Of a DNA stretch of 64,000 nucleotides, positions 43,731-53,175 are shown in pieces. Origin of the DNA: Croceimicrobium sp963974215 (GTDB taxonomy: Bacteria; Bacteroidota; Bacteroidia; Flavobacteriales; Schleiferiaceae); contig CAXBBL010000005.1 of the NCBI GenBank assembly GCA_963974215.1, forward strand, positions 62,001 to 126,000, written 5' to 3'. A model generated the notes under the pieces. It was not told where the DNA came from. It was given only the letters and a program-made list of their open reading frames with translations, and ran no database searches. Both the position numbers and the translations under genes were made by a program. Within the stretch, counting starts at the first letter, position 1. Each line of letters begins with the position of its first letter.

Positions 43731-44340
43731 AATACGACTAATGGGGTTATCCTAATAATGTAGAAGAAAATAGCCGGCGTTCGGGAGACTTGGTTTTAGA
43801 CTTTAGTCTTAGCTCAGTTAATCTCGGTTTGAGCTATTTTTTCTAGGCGAAAATGGCCTTTGGCTTTGGCGGCAGTATTTATCTGCGTGTTGCACTTTGG
43901 TTTGGCCCTATTTTCGAACCTTCCTAACTTCTTCGAGTTTTGTTGCCACTTATTTACCCTAAAATCTAAGTAAGGTTAATAGAGTAGTGAAAGGAGGTAA
44001 TCTGCTATCAGGCCTTAAGCATGCTTGGAAGTATCTAACTCCCTTTCGGAGGCCATTTTTTTAGGTGATTTACCATCTGCCGAAAGGCCAGAAAGCCTTA
44101 GAAAATGTAAAAGAGGGTTTTTTCTTAAAAAAGAATAGTTTCCTTGCTAGAGTAGTCTAGGATCATAAAAAAAATCAAATATTGTTTAATCAGCGCGCTA
44201 GATCCGACTTGCTGATTTAAACGATTTTCCTTCTTTAGGGCGAACAGTATTTTTTGACTTAGATTTATTTTCTTTGCCTGATTTTCCTGCCGATAATCGA
44301 GCAAAAGGGAATTGATATAAAAACCCAGTAGAGAGAAGCT
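43731..44340. other. Non-coding gap
   Basis: No gene is supported in this 610-base stretch. A weaker hairpin, TAGCTCA...TGAGCTA (43810-43836), is followed by TTTTTT and may be a second terminator. The rest is AT-rich leader for the MBOAT gene. Confidence 0.45.
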
Positions 44341-45789
44341 ATGCTCTTTAATTCCTTAGACTTTGCAATATTTTTGCCCGTAGTATTTGTGCTCTATTGG
44401 TTTCTTGTAAATCGTAGAATCAAATTACAAAACCTATTAATTGTGTTGGCTAGCTATACCTTTTATGGTTGGTGGGATTGGCGTTTTTTGATTTTAATAT
44501 TTTTCAGCACGCTGGTAGATTATAGTATAGGCCGCATGCTTGCTGGGCAGGAAGACCAGAAACGGCGAAAGTTGTACCTCTATCTCAGCGTTATCATAAA
44601 CCTATCACTGCTCGGTTTTTTTAAGTATTACAATTTCTTCCTGGATAGTTTTGTTCAGGCCTTTTCCTTTTTTGGAGAGGAGATTAAGCTTAATTACTTG
44701 CAAATTATTTTACCGATTGGCATTAGCTTTTATACTTTTCAAACCTTGAGTTATACTATAGATGTATATAAAAGGGAAATGGAGCCTAGTAAAGATTTCA
44801 TTGCCTTCGCTGCTTTTGTTAGCTTTTTTCCTCAGTTAGTAGCTGGTCCTATTGAAAGGGCAAGTAGTTTATTGCCACAATTTTTAAAGCAAAGGACATT
44901 TGATTACATCAAGGCAGTGGATGGACTGCGGCAAATTCTATGGGGACTGTTTAAAAAAATTGTTATCGCCGATAATGCGGCAAAGGTGGTTAATGAAATA
45001 TTTGCAAACTCGGATAGTTACAATGGCAGTACCCTAGTGCTAGGGGCCGTGTTTTTTGCTTTTCAAGTGTACGGTGACTTTTCTGGTTATTCGGATATTG
45101 CGATTGGGACGGCGAGGCTTTTCGGTTTTAATCTCATGCAAAACTTCGCCTTTCCATATTTTTCGAGAGACATCGCAGAACACTGGCGTAGATGGCATAT
45201 TTCCCTGAACACTTGGTTTAGAGATTATCTATATATTCCTCTCGGAGGTAGTAGAGGTGGAGCTTTGATGAAGCTGCGAAATACCGCCTTAGTTTTTATC
45301 GTTAGTGGTTTTTGGCACGGGGCTAACTGGACCTACATCGTTTGGGCTTTTTTAAATATCCTTTACTTTTTACCCTTCATTTTACGCAAGAAGAAGAGAA
45401 CACGTAGTGAGATCGTTGCTTTTGGAAAGGTAATACCCTCTTTAAGAGAAGTCTTACAAATTTTAGGCACCTTTAGCTTAAATGTTTTTGCTTATATTTT
45501 CTTTCGTTCTGAAACGGTTGGTCAGGCATTTAGCTCTGTGAGAACCATATTTTCGGAGTCACTTTTTTCTTTGCCTCAATTTGAGGGCATGTTGCATGCA
45601 TTTATAACCTTTATTCTTATTTTGATTTTTATGTCTATCGAGTGGTTTGGTAGAAACGATCAATTTGCGATTGCCAAACTGGGTTTTACTTGGAAAAGGC
45701 ATTGGAGGCAGCTTTTCTATTATTCTATAATGTTAGCCATTTTTCTCTTTATGGGGAAACAAGAGCAGTTTGTTTACTTTCAATTTTAA
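44341..45789 (+). CDS. MBOAT family O-acyltransferase
   Basis: This 482-residue polytopic membrane protein (about 11 helices) belongs to the AlgI/DltB-type MBOAT family, which moves acyl groups, usually acetyl, across the membrane to a polysaccharide or lipid. Landmarks are ILPIGISFYTFQTLSYTIDVYK (broken here around 118-140), FFPQLVAGPIERASSLLPQF, a conserved RRWHISLNTWFRDYLYIPLGG segment (about 283-303), and the catalytic His in SGFWHGANWTYIVW. The next gene starts immediately after the stop and is an SGNH-like partner, the usual pairing for exopolysaccharide O-acetylation. The acceptor is not identifiable. Confidence 0.92.
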   Translation: MLFNSLDFAIFLPVVFVLYWFLVNRRIKLQNLLIVLASYTFYGWWDWRFLILIFFSTLVDYSIGRMLAGQEDQKRRKLYLYLSVIINLSLLGFFKYYNFFLDSFVQAFSFFGEEIKLNYLQIILPIGISFYTFQTLSYTIDVYKREMEPSKDFIAFAAFVSFFPQLVAGPIERASSLLPQFLKQRTFDYIKAVDGLRQILWGLFKKIVIADNAAKVVNEIFANSDSYNGSTLVLGAVFFAFQVYGDFSGYSDIAIGTARLFGFNLMQNFAFPYFSRDIAEHWRRWHISLNTWFRDYLYIPLGGSRGGALMKLRNTALVFIVSGFWHGANWTYIVWAFLNILYFLPFILRKKKRTRSEIVAFGKVIPSLREVLQILGTFSLNVFAYIFFRSETVGQAFSSVRTIFSESLFSLPQFEGMLHAFITFILILIFMSIEWFGRNDQFAIAKLGFTWKRHWRQLFYYSIMLAIFLFMGKQEQFVYFQF

Positions 45790-46728
45790 ATGTCTATGAA
45801 AAGATTCCTGAAACGTTTGCTGCTCTTTATTTTGCCCATAGTAATCTTGGCGTACCCCTTGGATATCTTAGTGTCGCAAATTCTTAGAAAGACAAATCTT
45901 CACTATGGTGAGTATGAAGTGTGGGATGATATCTATGCATCAAATATTGATGCTGACTTAGCGATATTTGGCTCTTCGCGAGCTTGGCGCCATTTTGACC
46001 CCAAAATATTTGAAGATAGCCTCGGGCTAAAAACCTACAATTTCGGGATGGATGGTCACAATTTTTGGATGCAACAGCTGCGCCACAGAAAATATTTTGC
46101 AAAAAACCCGCATCCGCAAACAATAATTTACTCGGTTGATATACTCACTCTAGTAAAGCGAGTGGACTTATTCAATAAGAATCAATTGCTCCCTTTTATG
46201 CTATTTGATGATGAGATTTATAATTATACAAAATCCTATCAGGGTTTCTCTTGGGCAAATTACTATGTACCTTTATACCGCTATGCCACTAACTTAGATT
46301 TTAGCTCTTTTATCTCAGACTCTCTCTTTCAAGAATATAGATATCACGGTTTTAAAGGCGCTGATAGGAAATGGAATCTTGATTTGCAGGAGGCTGAGTT
46401 GCAATACCCCAATTTTAGTCTTGATGAAGATACTCCATCTGTTGCGCTCTTTATATCGTTTATTGAGGATATGAAAAGAGAGAACATAGATATTATTCTA
46501 GTTTGTGCACCAGAGTATTACGAAGGTCAGGACTTTGTTAAGAATAGGGTTGAGTTAATTTCTACTTTTAAGGAAATTGCTGAGAATTATAGCTTGCCTT
46601 TTTTCGATTATAGTGATAGTGCCATTTCTAAAAGACAAGATCTTTTTTATAACACGCTTCATCTTAATAAAGAGGGTGCCGAGGTATTTACCCAGAAATT
46701 TATTAGGGATTGGCAGCGATTAAAATAA
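45790..46728 (+). CDS. SGNH-like O-acetylation partner protein
   Basis: The 312 residues include an N-terminal membrane anchor (about 8-28) and an SGNH/AlgJ-like periplasmic domain. ADLAIFGSSRAWRHFDP (about 54-70) carries the nucleophile-type GSS motif and DTLHLNKEGAEVF near the C-terminus carries the Asp/His pair (D-x-L-H). NFGMDGHN also appears, as expected for this fold. It begins one base after the MBOAT stop, so both are one operon, probably acetylating a secreted glycan. Activity is inferred from motifs. Confidence 0.78.
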   Translation: MSMKRFLKRLLLFILPIVILAYPLDILVSQILRKTNLHYGEYEVWDDIYASNIDADLAIFGSSRAWRHFDPKIFEDSLGLKTYNFGMDGHNFWMQQLRHRKYFAKNPHPQTIIYSVDILTLVKRVDLFNKNQLLPFMLFDDEIYNYTKSYQGFSWANYYVPLYRYATNLDFSSFISDSLFQEYRYHGFKGADRKWNLDLQEAELQYPNFSLDEDTPSVALFISFIEDMKRENIDIILVCAPEYYEGQDFVKNRVELISTFKEIAENYSLPFFDYSDSAISKRQDLFYNTLHLNKEGAEVFTQKFIRDWQRLK

Positions 46729-46879
46729 GCTACATTATCACTAGCTGTAGTGAGATTGCAGCGTTTACAGGTTAAAAATATATTTATTTTAAAATACTTA
46801 AGTTTGGGGTAATTTGCATTTTAGGAGAAATTTTGTTTTTGCTAAAATTTAAACCATGTACAATCTATCAAAACCTATT

Positions 46880-47503
46880 ATGAAAAAGCTTACTCTTGCT
46901 ATCACCTCCTTTGCACTGCTACTTTTACTTAGTTTTTCTTTTAAACCAAGCGAACCCTTCATTATTTTAATTGATCCAGGCCATGGGGGAAAGGATGCAG
47001 GATTCGTGTCTGATGAAAAAGGACTGTCAGAAAAGGATATTAGTCTAAATTTCACCCAGCGATTGATAGAAGTTTCTAAGAATTACTCAGATATAGAAGT
47101 GATCTCGACCCGAAATAGCGACGAATTTATAGATCTGAAACAAAGAGTGGAAATTGCTAATTCACAAAAAGCGAACTTGTTTATTTCCATTCACATGGAC
47201 GCTCACAATAATGCTTCTAAGCAGGGAATGAGCCTGATGGTGGACGCTTTCTCAAAACATAAAAGCGAGAGTTTGGCTTTAGCAGAAACCATAATCAGTC
47301 AACTACAGTCTGATGCTTCGATGAACATGCGAGCGGATGTTACAGATTTCGATTCTTACGTATTACAAAATGTCGACTGTCCTGCTTTAATGCTCAATAT
47401 TGGTTTTTTAAGCAATAGTGCAGATGCCGATTTTATTAATGCCAACGATAATATTGATGCTTTGTGTAAAGAGTTGATCGAAGCACTCCTAGCAAAGGAG
47501 TAA
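46880..47503 (+). CDS. N-acetylmuramoyl-L-alanine amidase family protein lacking the catalytic Glu
   Basis: From the ATG at 46880 (signal peptide MKKLTLAITSFALLLLLSF) the protein has 207 residues of the amidase_3 fold, which cleaves the peptide from muramic acid in peptidoglycan. Zinc ligands look intact: DPGHGGKDAG (about 40-49), SEKDISLNF with the Glu, and SIHMDAHNN with the last His. The final motif is normally VE-x-GFLSN, with Glu as the catalytic base; here it reads MLNIGFLSN, Asn replacing Glu. The enzyme may be inactive or work differently. An upstream ATG at 46856 would precede the signal peptide and is less likely. Confidence 0.82.
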   Translation: MKKLTLAITSFALLLLLSFSFKPSEPFIILIDPGHGGKDAGFVSDEKGLSEKDISLNFTQRLIEVSKNYSDIEVISTRNSDEFIDLKQRVEIANSQKANLFISIHMDAHNNASKQGMSLMVDAFSKHKSESLALAETIISQLQSDASMNMRADVTDFDSYVLQNVDCPALMLNIGFLSNSADADFINANDNIDALCKELIEALLAKE

Positions 47504-47504
47504 T

Positions 47505-48064
47505 TTGACATCTTCAAATTTGAGGCAGGCCTTGGTACTTTTATTAAGCGCCTTAGCAATTTCTGCAAAAGGTCAGGTGACTCGTGTAAAAGAGATCATG
47601 GTAGAACCCTATTTAGTCTTTCAAAATTACGAGGACTTTAAAAGGCTCTGCTTAAGTTCACCCAATTCGGCGGTAGAGTTTTTAAAAGGCTTCGACTTTG
47701 CTTGGGGCTATAAATATCATTTAAAGGTAGAAGAAACAAAGTTAGAATCTGCCCTATCGGATGGTCTCGTATATGAGTATCGCCTTTGGAGGTGCTGTCT
47801 AAAAACAAGGTAGCAGATTCTCTTGAGGGTAGATTGTTTCTTGATTCTAAGCGGTATTATCATGATTTAGATAGTAGTGAAGCAGCAATGAATGCCACTT
47901 TCCAAGCGATTAACGATAGCACCTATCTCTATTTTGATGCGGTAGAAATTGAGGTGCCCCAAAAATTACAGGCGCCCTTCCAGCAAATCCTCAAGGGAGA
48001 GAAAAGCCAAGAGGCGAGCTTTGTGTTTTTAGAAGGTAACCGAATTAGGCTTTTTAGGTTGTAA
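47505..48064 (+). pseudogene. Frameshifted DUF4377-like exported protein
   Basis: A TTG-started frame (47505-47813) encodes a signal peptide (about 1-23) and VKEIMVEPYLVFQNYEDF with FDFAWGYKYHLKV, the pattern of DUF4377 (a short exported beta domain). It then breaks off. A second frame resumes at 47786 with LEVLSKNKVADSLEGR, which continues the usual LxEVLSK ending of that domain and adds a C-terminal half. One missing T in the run at 47785-47787 would restore a single 186-residue frame. Either a real frameshift or a sequencing error in a homopolymer. It begins two bases after the amidase stop. Confidence 0.68.
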
Positions 48065-48307
48065 GTAAAAGTTTTTTTAAGTTTTACTTTGTAATGAAGT
48101 CTCTATTTTTAAATATTTCTAGGTCGTTTTTTATTTCTATTCTATTATAAGCTATTTTCGCGGTAAGATTAAAGTGGAGTCAATAAATTGGCATCTCAAT
48201 GATTATTATGGAGATAGCCCTATACTCTCAAGCCTTCGTTAAGGTTCAGTTAGTGCGACCATTGCTTTGGTTTTAACAATATAAAATGAAACTAAAATCA
48301 CTGAGCA

Positions 48308-48835
48308 ATGGAAATACTTAATAGAGTGAAATCAAGCGAACCGCAGTTTTTCTACGTGTCGGAAACCCGCTTTATGGCCATGTCAATCTTAAGCTTTGGT
48401 ATTTTCAATAGCTATTGGATGTACAAGAATTGGCAGTTCCTGAAGAATAGAGATAATCTCGATATAATGCCTTTTTGGAGGGGCATTTTCGGAATATTCT
48501 TTATTCATAGCTTACTTAATAAAATCGAAGCGGATAAAGGCTTGAGTGAGGTTGAAAGGTCTAATTTTTCGGGCTCAACTTTAGCCACGATTTGGGTGGT
48601 GCTTCTTATTTCTTCAAATTTATTATCGAGGTTAGATGATACCAATACCTCAGGTATTGCGTCCTTAATTAGCATTTTCGCTGGTCTATGTTTCTTGCCT
48701 GTGCAGGTATATATTAACAGAGTAAATAATTTGGTCAACTCGCAAATGGGGGAATCACCTTGGTCCTTTGGTCAAATATTATGTTTATTGATAGGCATGC
48801 CATTGGTCATTTTGGAGGCAATGAGCTTTTTATAG
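48308..48835 (+). CDS. Membrane protein, unknown function
   Basis: The 175 residues hold four membrane segments (about 22-40, 57-75, 92-112 and 120-138, with a final one at 155-172). The N-terminal segment contains FYVSETRFMAMSILSFGIF and YWMYKNWQFLKNRDN, a pattern I have seen in unnamed Bacteroidota integral membrane proteins with a Y-W-x-Y-K-N-W turn. It is divergent in neither direction from an operon partner that I can see, and no catalytic residues are evident. Confidence 0.65.
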   Translation: MEILNRVKSSEPQFFYVSETRFMAMSILSFGIFNSYWMYKNWQFLKNRDNLDIMPFWRGIFGIFFIHSLLNKIEADKGLSEVERSNFSGSTLATIWVVLLISSNLLSRLDDTNTSGIASLISIFAGLCFLPVQVYINRVNNLVNSQMGESPWSFGQILCLLIGMPLVILEAMSFL

Positions 48836-48855
48836 TCACACTAATGTTATAGGTT

Positions 48856-49500
48856 TTAGGAGTTTTTACTCAAATCCTTCATATCGGCTAGTGCATCATT
48901 TAGTTTGCGGATTATACCACCGTATATTAGCTGCACATCTTTACGATGAATGACTTTACTGAATATACTCATGATAAGGGCGAAAACGACTACGAATAGG
49001 GTAGTGTAGAGATGCATTCCGAAAATTAAATCATCGGTGCTCTCAGCAACTTTGAGACGTAAACTGCCCAGTAAATCTGAGAACCATAAGCCAAAATAAA
49101 AAATCAGAATAAGCCCTGGGTATACCACGCGGTACATTCTGCCATACCGCTCAATGGAGTTTTCAATCCAAGCTTTAAAAGTCTGTAAATAACGGAAGCT
49201 GTTTTCACCTTTGTCAATTTCTTGGAGTGCCTTAAGTTCATGGTAGGCCGTGTAGGCCACATAGCTCATCATCAGGAATTGTAACAGTCCAGCTACAATG
49301 GCCCCTGCAAAATAAGCGGCCACTAACAGAGCCAAGCTGCCCGCTAAGATCCAGCGGATATTGGAGGCAAACATCTTTTTGAAGCGATCAATCAAGTGGA
49401 CAGACTTCTTGTTGTAGAGGTTATTGACTTGCGGAGCTACCAGGGCTTCATTTTTTAAAAAGCCTTCTTTCCAGATATTTTCAATTGATTTTTCCATCAA
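48856..49500 (-). CDS. Membrane protein, probable anti-sigma partner
   Basis: This 214-residue protein has four membrane helices (about 50-68, 70-88, 120-140 and 152-175) and a cytoplasmic N-terminus (IENIWKEGFLKNEALVAPQV). It overlaps the 3' end of the ECF sigma gene by 20 bases on the same strand. Overlapping membrane proteins downstream of ECF sigma genes are usually anti-sigma factors that release sigma on a signal. No zinc (HxxxCxxC) motif is visible, so this would be a non-ZAS type. The role is inferred from position. Confidence 0.6.
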   Translation of the reverse strand: MMEKSIENIWKEGFLKNEALVAPQVNNLYNKKSVHLIDRFKKMFASNIRWILAGSLALLVAAYFAGAIVAGLLQFLMMSYVAYTAYHELKALQEIDKGENSFRYLQTFKAWIENSIERYGRMYRVVYPGLILIFYFGLWFSDLLGSLRLKVAESTDDLIFGMHLYTTLFVVVFALIMSIFSKVIHRKDVQLIYGGIIRKLNDALADMKDLSKNS

Positions 49501-49975
49501 GTATTTTTTTTAATCGTTCTTTAATTCGTTTAATGCGCACCCCGATATTATTGGGATTGGTACCAATAATCTCCGAGATTTCTTGATAAGACTTCTCCTC
49601 TAAATATAAGAGTATGACCGCCCTATCGATTTCTGATAATTGCTTAATAGCAGAATAAAGTTGAGCGAGCGATTGATCGGAAAATCCCGTGCTAATTTCC
49701 TCGGGTTTATCTAACACTTGTGCTTCAGTAATTGCTACCGAAGGCGATTTTTTATCCTTCTTCAATAAAGTAAGACAAACATTTAAGGTCAAGCGGTAAA
49801 TCCAGGTAGACCATTCCGACTGCTGTTTAAAGTTGGCGCGACTCTTCCAAATTTGTAAGCAAACCTCTTGGTAATAATCTTCAAAATCTTCCTCGCTATT
49901 GGTATAAGCGCGACAAATTTTAATGATTATCCCCGCATACGGCAAAATGGAGAGGGTGTAGAAATCGCTACTCAA
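49481..49975 (-). CDS. ECF-type RNA polymerase sigma factor
   Basis: The 164 residues fit a group 4 (ECF) sigma factor. Region 2 is visible in EEDFEDYYQEVCLQIWKSR with WSTWIYRLTLNVCLTLLKKD (about 26-76), and region 4 in LPxxxR-type IKQLSEIDRAVILLYLEEKSYQEISEIIGTNPNNI (split, about 110-145) with the recognition helix. It would direct transcription of a small regulon. The downstream gene (48856-49500) overlaps it and is a likely anti-sigma partner. No promoter of its own is obvious. Confidence 0.9.
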   Translation of the reverse strand: MSSDFYTLSILPYAGIIIKICRAYTNSEEDFEDYYQEVCLQIWKSRANFKQQSEWSTWIYRLTLNVCLTLLKKDKKSPSVAITEAQVLDKPEEISTGFSDQSLAQLYSAIKQLSEIDRAVILLYLEEKSYQEISEIIGTNPNNIGVRIKRIKERLKKILDGKIN

Positions 49976-50107
49976 TTTTTATTCTTTACTGGTTAGTGGT
50001 CAATTTTTGAAATTATTACACCTAGCCTTAGTTTTTTTTAAGGATCAGAGATTTTTTCCATTGGTCTCTGGGGTTATTGGGCAACAAGCTAGTTCAGCGC
50101 AGTTATA

Positions 50108-50130
50108 ATTTTACGCCGAATTCAGGTTAT
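50108..50130. repeat. Third copy of a 22-base intergenic motif
   Basis: ATTTTACGCCGAATTCAGG followed by TTAT matches 34085-34107 and 38045-38066 at most positions. All three copies are in plus orientation in gaps and 40-270 bases before a plus-strand gene. Confidence 0.45.
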
Positions 50131-50178
50131 TAAGATAATGCACTTATCTTTAAGGGACTCTAAATTCTAATACTACTT

Positions 50179-51657
50179 ATGCTGAGCCGCTTCATTCTCT
50201 TATCTGTTTTTATCTCCTGCCTATCCCCATGTCTCGGGCAATGGACCAGCACGGCTTGGTATCGAAATAGGCAGGGCGATAGCATTACAGGCGGCTTCAA
50301 CTTGAGTGAGGCTTGGGATGGAGAAATGGCAGTTTTTGGCATAGCCAGCGGTCCACTCGTTAATCAACAAGGCGGTTTTATAGGACTATTGGATAGCGAT
50401 AATGGTAATACCTTGACCTACCGCTATCTGCCTAAGGATAGTGCTATGGTTCACGGTAGAATTGGAGCAGTAGTCCCGGAATTACGGGCTTTTGTTTTTT
50501 ATCAGGAATTGGCGCATTATCCTGCCCCAGGATGGGGCATAGCCAAAAGCGACCTAATTAGTTTTGATACAGGAGAAATTATTGGAGAACTCTATTCTTA
50601 TGATCCCATGGGCAAGGCTTTTACTCGAGGTTCTGATAGTTTAGTTTGGATTAATTTAGGTGACGACCAGATATATCTTCAGGATTTGCACGGCAATACT
50701 CTTGGCAGCTTGGGCGAGAATAGTCTACCGGGAGGCAGGCTGGAGGACCATGATTTGCAATGGTTAGAAGAAGGGGATAGTCTCTATGGTATTTATCGAC
50801 CCAATATGGACAGTATTCGGCAAGTGAAAATTTATAACTATCACCGAATTTCTGGGCAATGGGGACCTACTAAAATAGAGGAATGCCGGCCCGAAGAGTC
50901 GATTAGTGGTTTAAGTCCTAAATTTAGATCACTCCCTTATAAAATAAGAACAAAAGTCAAACGTGATAGTGTTGCCGCTATGGCTGAACATAGTATTGAA
51001 GTGCGTTCCCTATCTGGAAAAACACTCCTTAGTTTTAAAATACGTAATCCTTATATATTAGAAAATGGTAATGGTGGTTTATTGGGAGACGGCTCATTCG
51101 TTTTTCCGATCGACATTTGGAAGAAAGGTGGGTTTTATTTAATCAGCACTAAGTATCGGCCAGACCCAAACTGGACAAAAACCTATGAACGAATTATGCT
51201 GATAGATAGTACAGGCTCTGTTCGCTATGATAAGCTCTTAGATAATGGAGCATCGGTACTTTCAGTCAATGATATTTTCTTTAGTGACAAAGGTGAGGTC
51301 TATTTTAGTTATTCTGATTGGGATCGTAGGGAAAGAGGCGTTTATAAAGTGGGAATAAGGGGGATACATCCTTTTTTACGCAGCATTCCCTTGGAAACAG
51401 AAAATCAGCCTTTTGCCTTCACTATCTACCCTAATCCTGTGCAGGATTACCTGCAGTTAAAAGCTAGGCTCGAATTCCCCGAAGGTTCGAACTTACGCCT
51501 AATTGCCTTAGATGGGACTATCGTGCAAGAACGCAGTATTCTCGGTTCAGAGCCTGTGCTTAAGCTATCTTCTAATTTGGAAGAGGGGCTTTATATTCTG
51601 CAGGTAATTCATCCTTGGCTGGGAACAAAATCTAAGCAGATATTGATAAGTCGTTAA
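50179..51657 (+). CDS. T9SS-secreted hypothetical protein
   Basis: This 492-residue protein has a signal peptide (about 1-22, ending SPCLGQ), a long middle of about 390 residues with repeated beta-strand patterns (possibly a propeller, containing repeated GDSL/GDGS turns) but no clear named domain, and a T9SS type A sorting domain (about 410-492, FTIYPNPVQDYLQL then GLYILQVIHPW). Ligand and activity are unknown. A cell-surface location is inferred from the sorting domain. It is convergent with the efflux operon that ends at 51706. Confidence 0.75.
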   Translation: MLSRFILLSVFISCLSPCLGQWTSTAWYRNRQGDSITGGFNLSEAWDGEMAVFGIASGPLVNQQGGFIGLLDSDNGNTLTYRYLPKDSAMVHGRIGAVVPELRAFVFYQELAHYPAPGWGIAKSDLISFDTGEIIGELYSYDPMGKAFTRGSDSLVWINLGDDQIYLQDLHGNTLGSLGENSLPGGRLEDHDLQWLEEGDSLYGIYRPNMDSIRQVKIYNYHRISGQWGPTKIEECRPEESISGLSPKFRSLPYKIRTKVKRDSVAAMAEHSIEVRSLSGKTLLSFKIRNPYILENGNGGLLGDGSFVFPIDIWKKGGFYLISTKYRPDPNWTKTYERIMLIDSTGSVRYDKLLDNGASVLSVNDIFFSDKGEVYFSYSDWDRRERGVYKVGIRGIHPFLRSIPLETENQPFAFTIYPNPVQDYLQLKARLEFPEGSNLRLIALDGTIVQERSILGSEPVLKLSSNLEEGLYILQVIHPWLGTKSKQILISR

Positions 51658-51705
51658 ATTTTCGGGATTGCCTCTCGGTAATTTTTAATTATTCAACTTC
51701 CTCTT

Positions 51706-53175
51706 CTAGTTCAGAAACTCCGCGAGATAATCGATTTTCTGCTTCCGCTTGAAATCGTATAGACATAGGCGGCGGAGATTATAATAATTATTCCAAAAGC
51801 GCTGTAACTCGAAGATATAAGACTGCTTAGCTCCATCTTTTTCGCTTTGTGCGATGTTAATATCGGTAATGCTAATCTTTCCTGTTAAATAACGCTGGCG
51901 GGCCACTTCATAACGCTTTTGGGCTACGGTATCTGCCTTAGCGGCGATTTGTAGCCTTTGGTATTGCGCATTAAACTGCATTACTTGTAGGAAGATCTCC
52001 TGCTCAAAATTTACTTCATCTTGCTGGATATTTACTTCCGCCAATTCGCGATTGGCTTTGGCGCGACGCACCTGTGAGCGGGCCTGCCCCCAGTCGATTA
52101 AAGGAATGTTTACCCCTACTACAATGTTTTGTTGTTGCAAGAAAGGATCTTGATAAACGGTTTGGAAATCACCCGCTTGGCGCGATAAACCAAAATTAGC
52201 GCTCAAGTTGAAATTGTAATTAGTATTACCTCTGGCTTGCGCTACCTGCTGATCGGCTTCTAAGCGGCGGCGGCGAAACTCTAAAACTACGGCACGATTG
52301 GCTCTCGCTTCCGCTAATGCGGTGGGTAAATCAACTTCAACCTCTGGCACTTCCCAGGGAATGGCTAAATCTAATTCTTGATCGGTGGGGATATTTAAAA
52401 AGCGCTTGAGATTTTGTGCTGCTACTTCGTAATTTAAACTAGCATTGGTCAGTGCATTTTCAGCATTTAAAAGGTTTAACTCAATTTGCAGCAGATCATT
52501 TTCAGCAATCTTACCCAAATTATATCGCCCTACTGAGATTTTATAAATCGTGTCGTTGTTCTTTAAGTTTTGCTCGGCAATGCGCTTGTTAATAGATGAG
52601 CTTAAGGCCTGAAAATAAAGGCTGGTGGTCTCATTGGCAATGTTTTCTAAATCCTCAATGTAGGCGCGTTGCGATTCTTCGTAGGCGATGGGCTGAATTT
52701 TTTTATTCCATTTTAAGTCGTTGTACAAAAACATCGGTTGAAAGTAGCTCAAAGAAATAGGCGTAGAAAAATAGCTGGTGCGGTTAGTAGGGCTATACAC
52801 ATTGCTACGTTGCAAACTCGAAATAAGCGATAAGCGACCACCGGTAAGGGCAATATTTTGGTCGAGCGATAAACTAGAGCTCAGAAAAAGTTGCTCGCGC
52901 TCGGCAAAACCAAAGGTTCCATCATCTAAGGTCACTACATCAATGGCGCTAGAATAGTTCGGTAAGGAGCCGCTTAAATTTAATTGCGGTAAAAGGCTGG
53001 CTCTAAACTGACGATAATTCCAATAGCGGTTCTCGGCTAGGTTAATAGCGCGATAGTAGGAGGGAGAGGTTTTTTGAGCGGAAATAATAGCTTCCTTTAG
53101 ACTAAGTTTCTCAGTTTGACTCATCAGGCGAAAGCCAAAACAAGCAAAGAGGGCTAAAGCGATATATTTATTCAT
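51706..53175 (-). CDS. TolC family outer membrane efflux protein
   Basis: This 489-residue protein has a signal peptide (about 1-19, ending RLMSQ) and the duplicated long-helix/strand pattern of the outer membrane efflux (OEP) family. ANETTSLYFQALSSSINKRI and RYLTGKISITDINIAQSEKD are typical (the latter the L-T-G-K-x-x-x-x-D/N pattern found in both halves). It forms the outer-membrane channel for the permease and adaptor encoded upstream. The gene overlaps the permease by 8 bases on the same strand, so the three form one operon. Confidence 0.92.
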   Translation of the reverse strand: MNKYIALALFACFGFRLMSQTEKLSLKEAIISAQKTSPSYYRAINLAENRYWNYRQFRASLLPQLNLSGSLPNYSSAIDVVTLDDGTFGFAEREQLFLSSSLSLDQNIALTGGRLSLISSLQRSNVYSPTNRTSYFSTPISLSYFQPMFLYNDLKWNKKIQPIAYEESQRAYIEDLENIANETTSLYFQALSSSINKRIAEQNLKNNDTIYKISVGRYNLGKIAENDLLQIELNLLNAENALTNASLNYEVAAQNLKRFLNIPTDQELDLAIPWEVPEVEVDLPTALAEARANRAVVLEFRRRRLEADQQVAQARGNTNYNFNLSANFGLSRQAGDFQTVYQDPFLQQQNIVVGVNIPLIDWGQARSQVRRAKANRELAEVNIQQDEVNFEQEIFLQVMQFNAQYQRLQIAAKADTVAQKRYEVARQRYLTGKISITDINIAQSEKDGAKQSYIFELQRFWNNYYNLRRLCLYDFKRKQKIDYLAEFLN

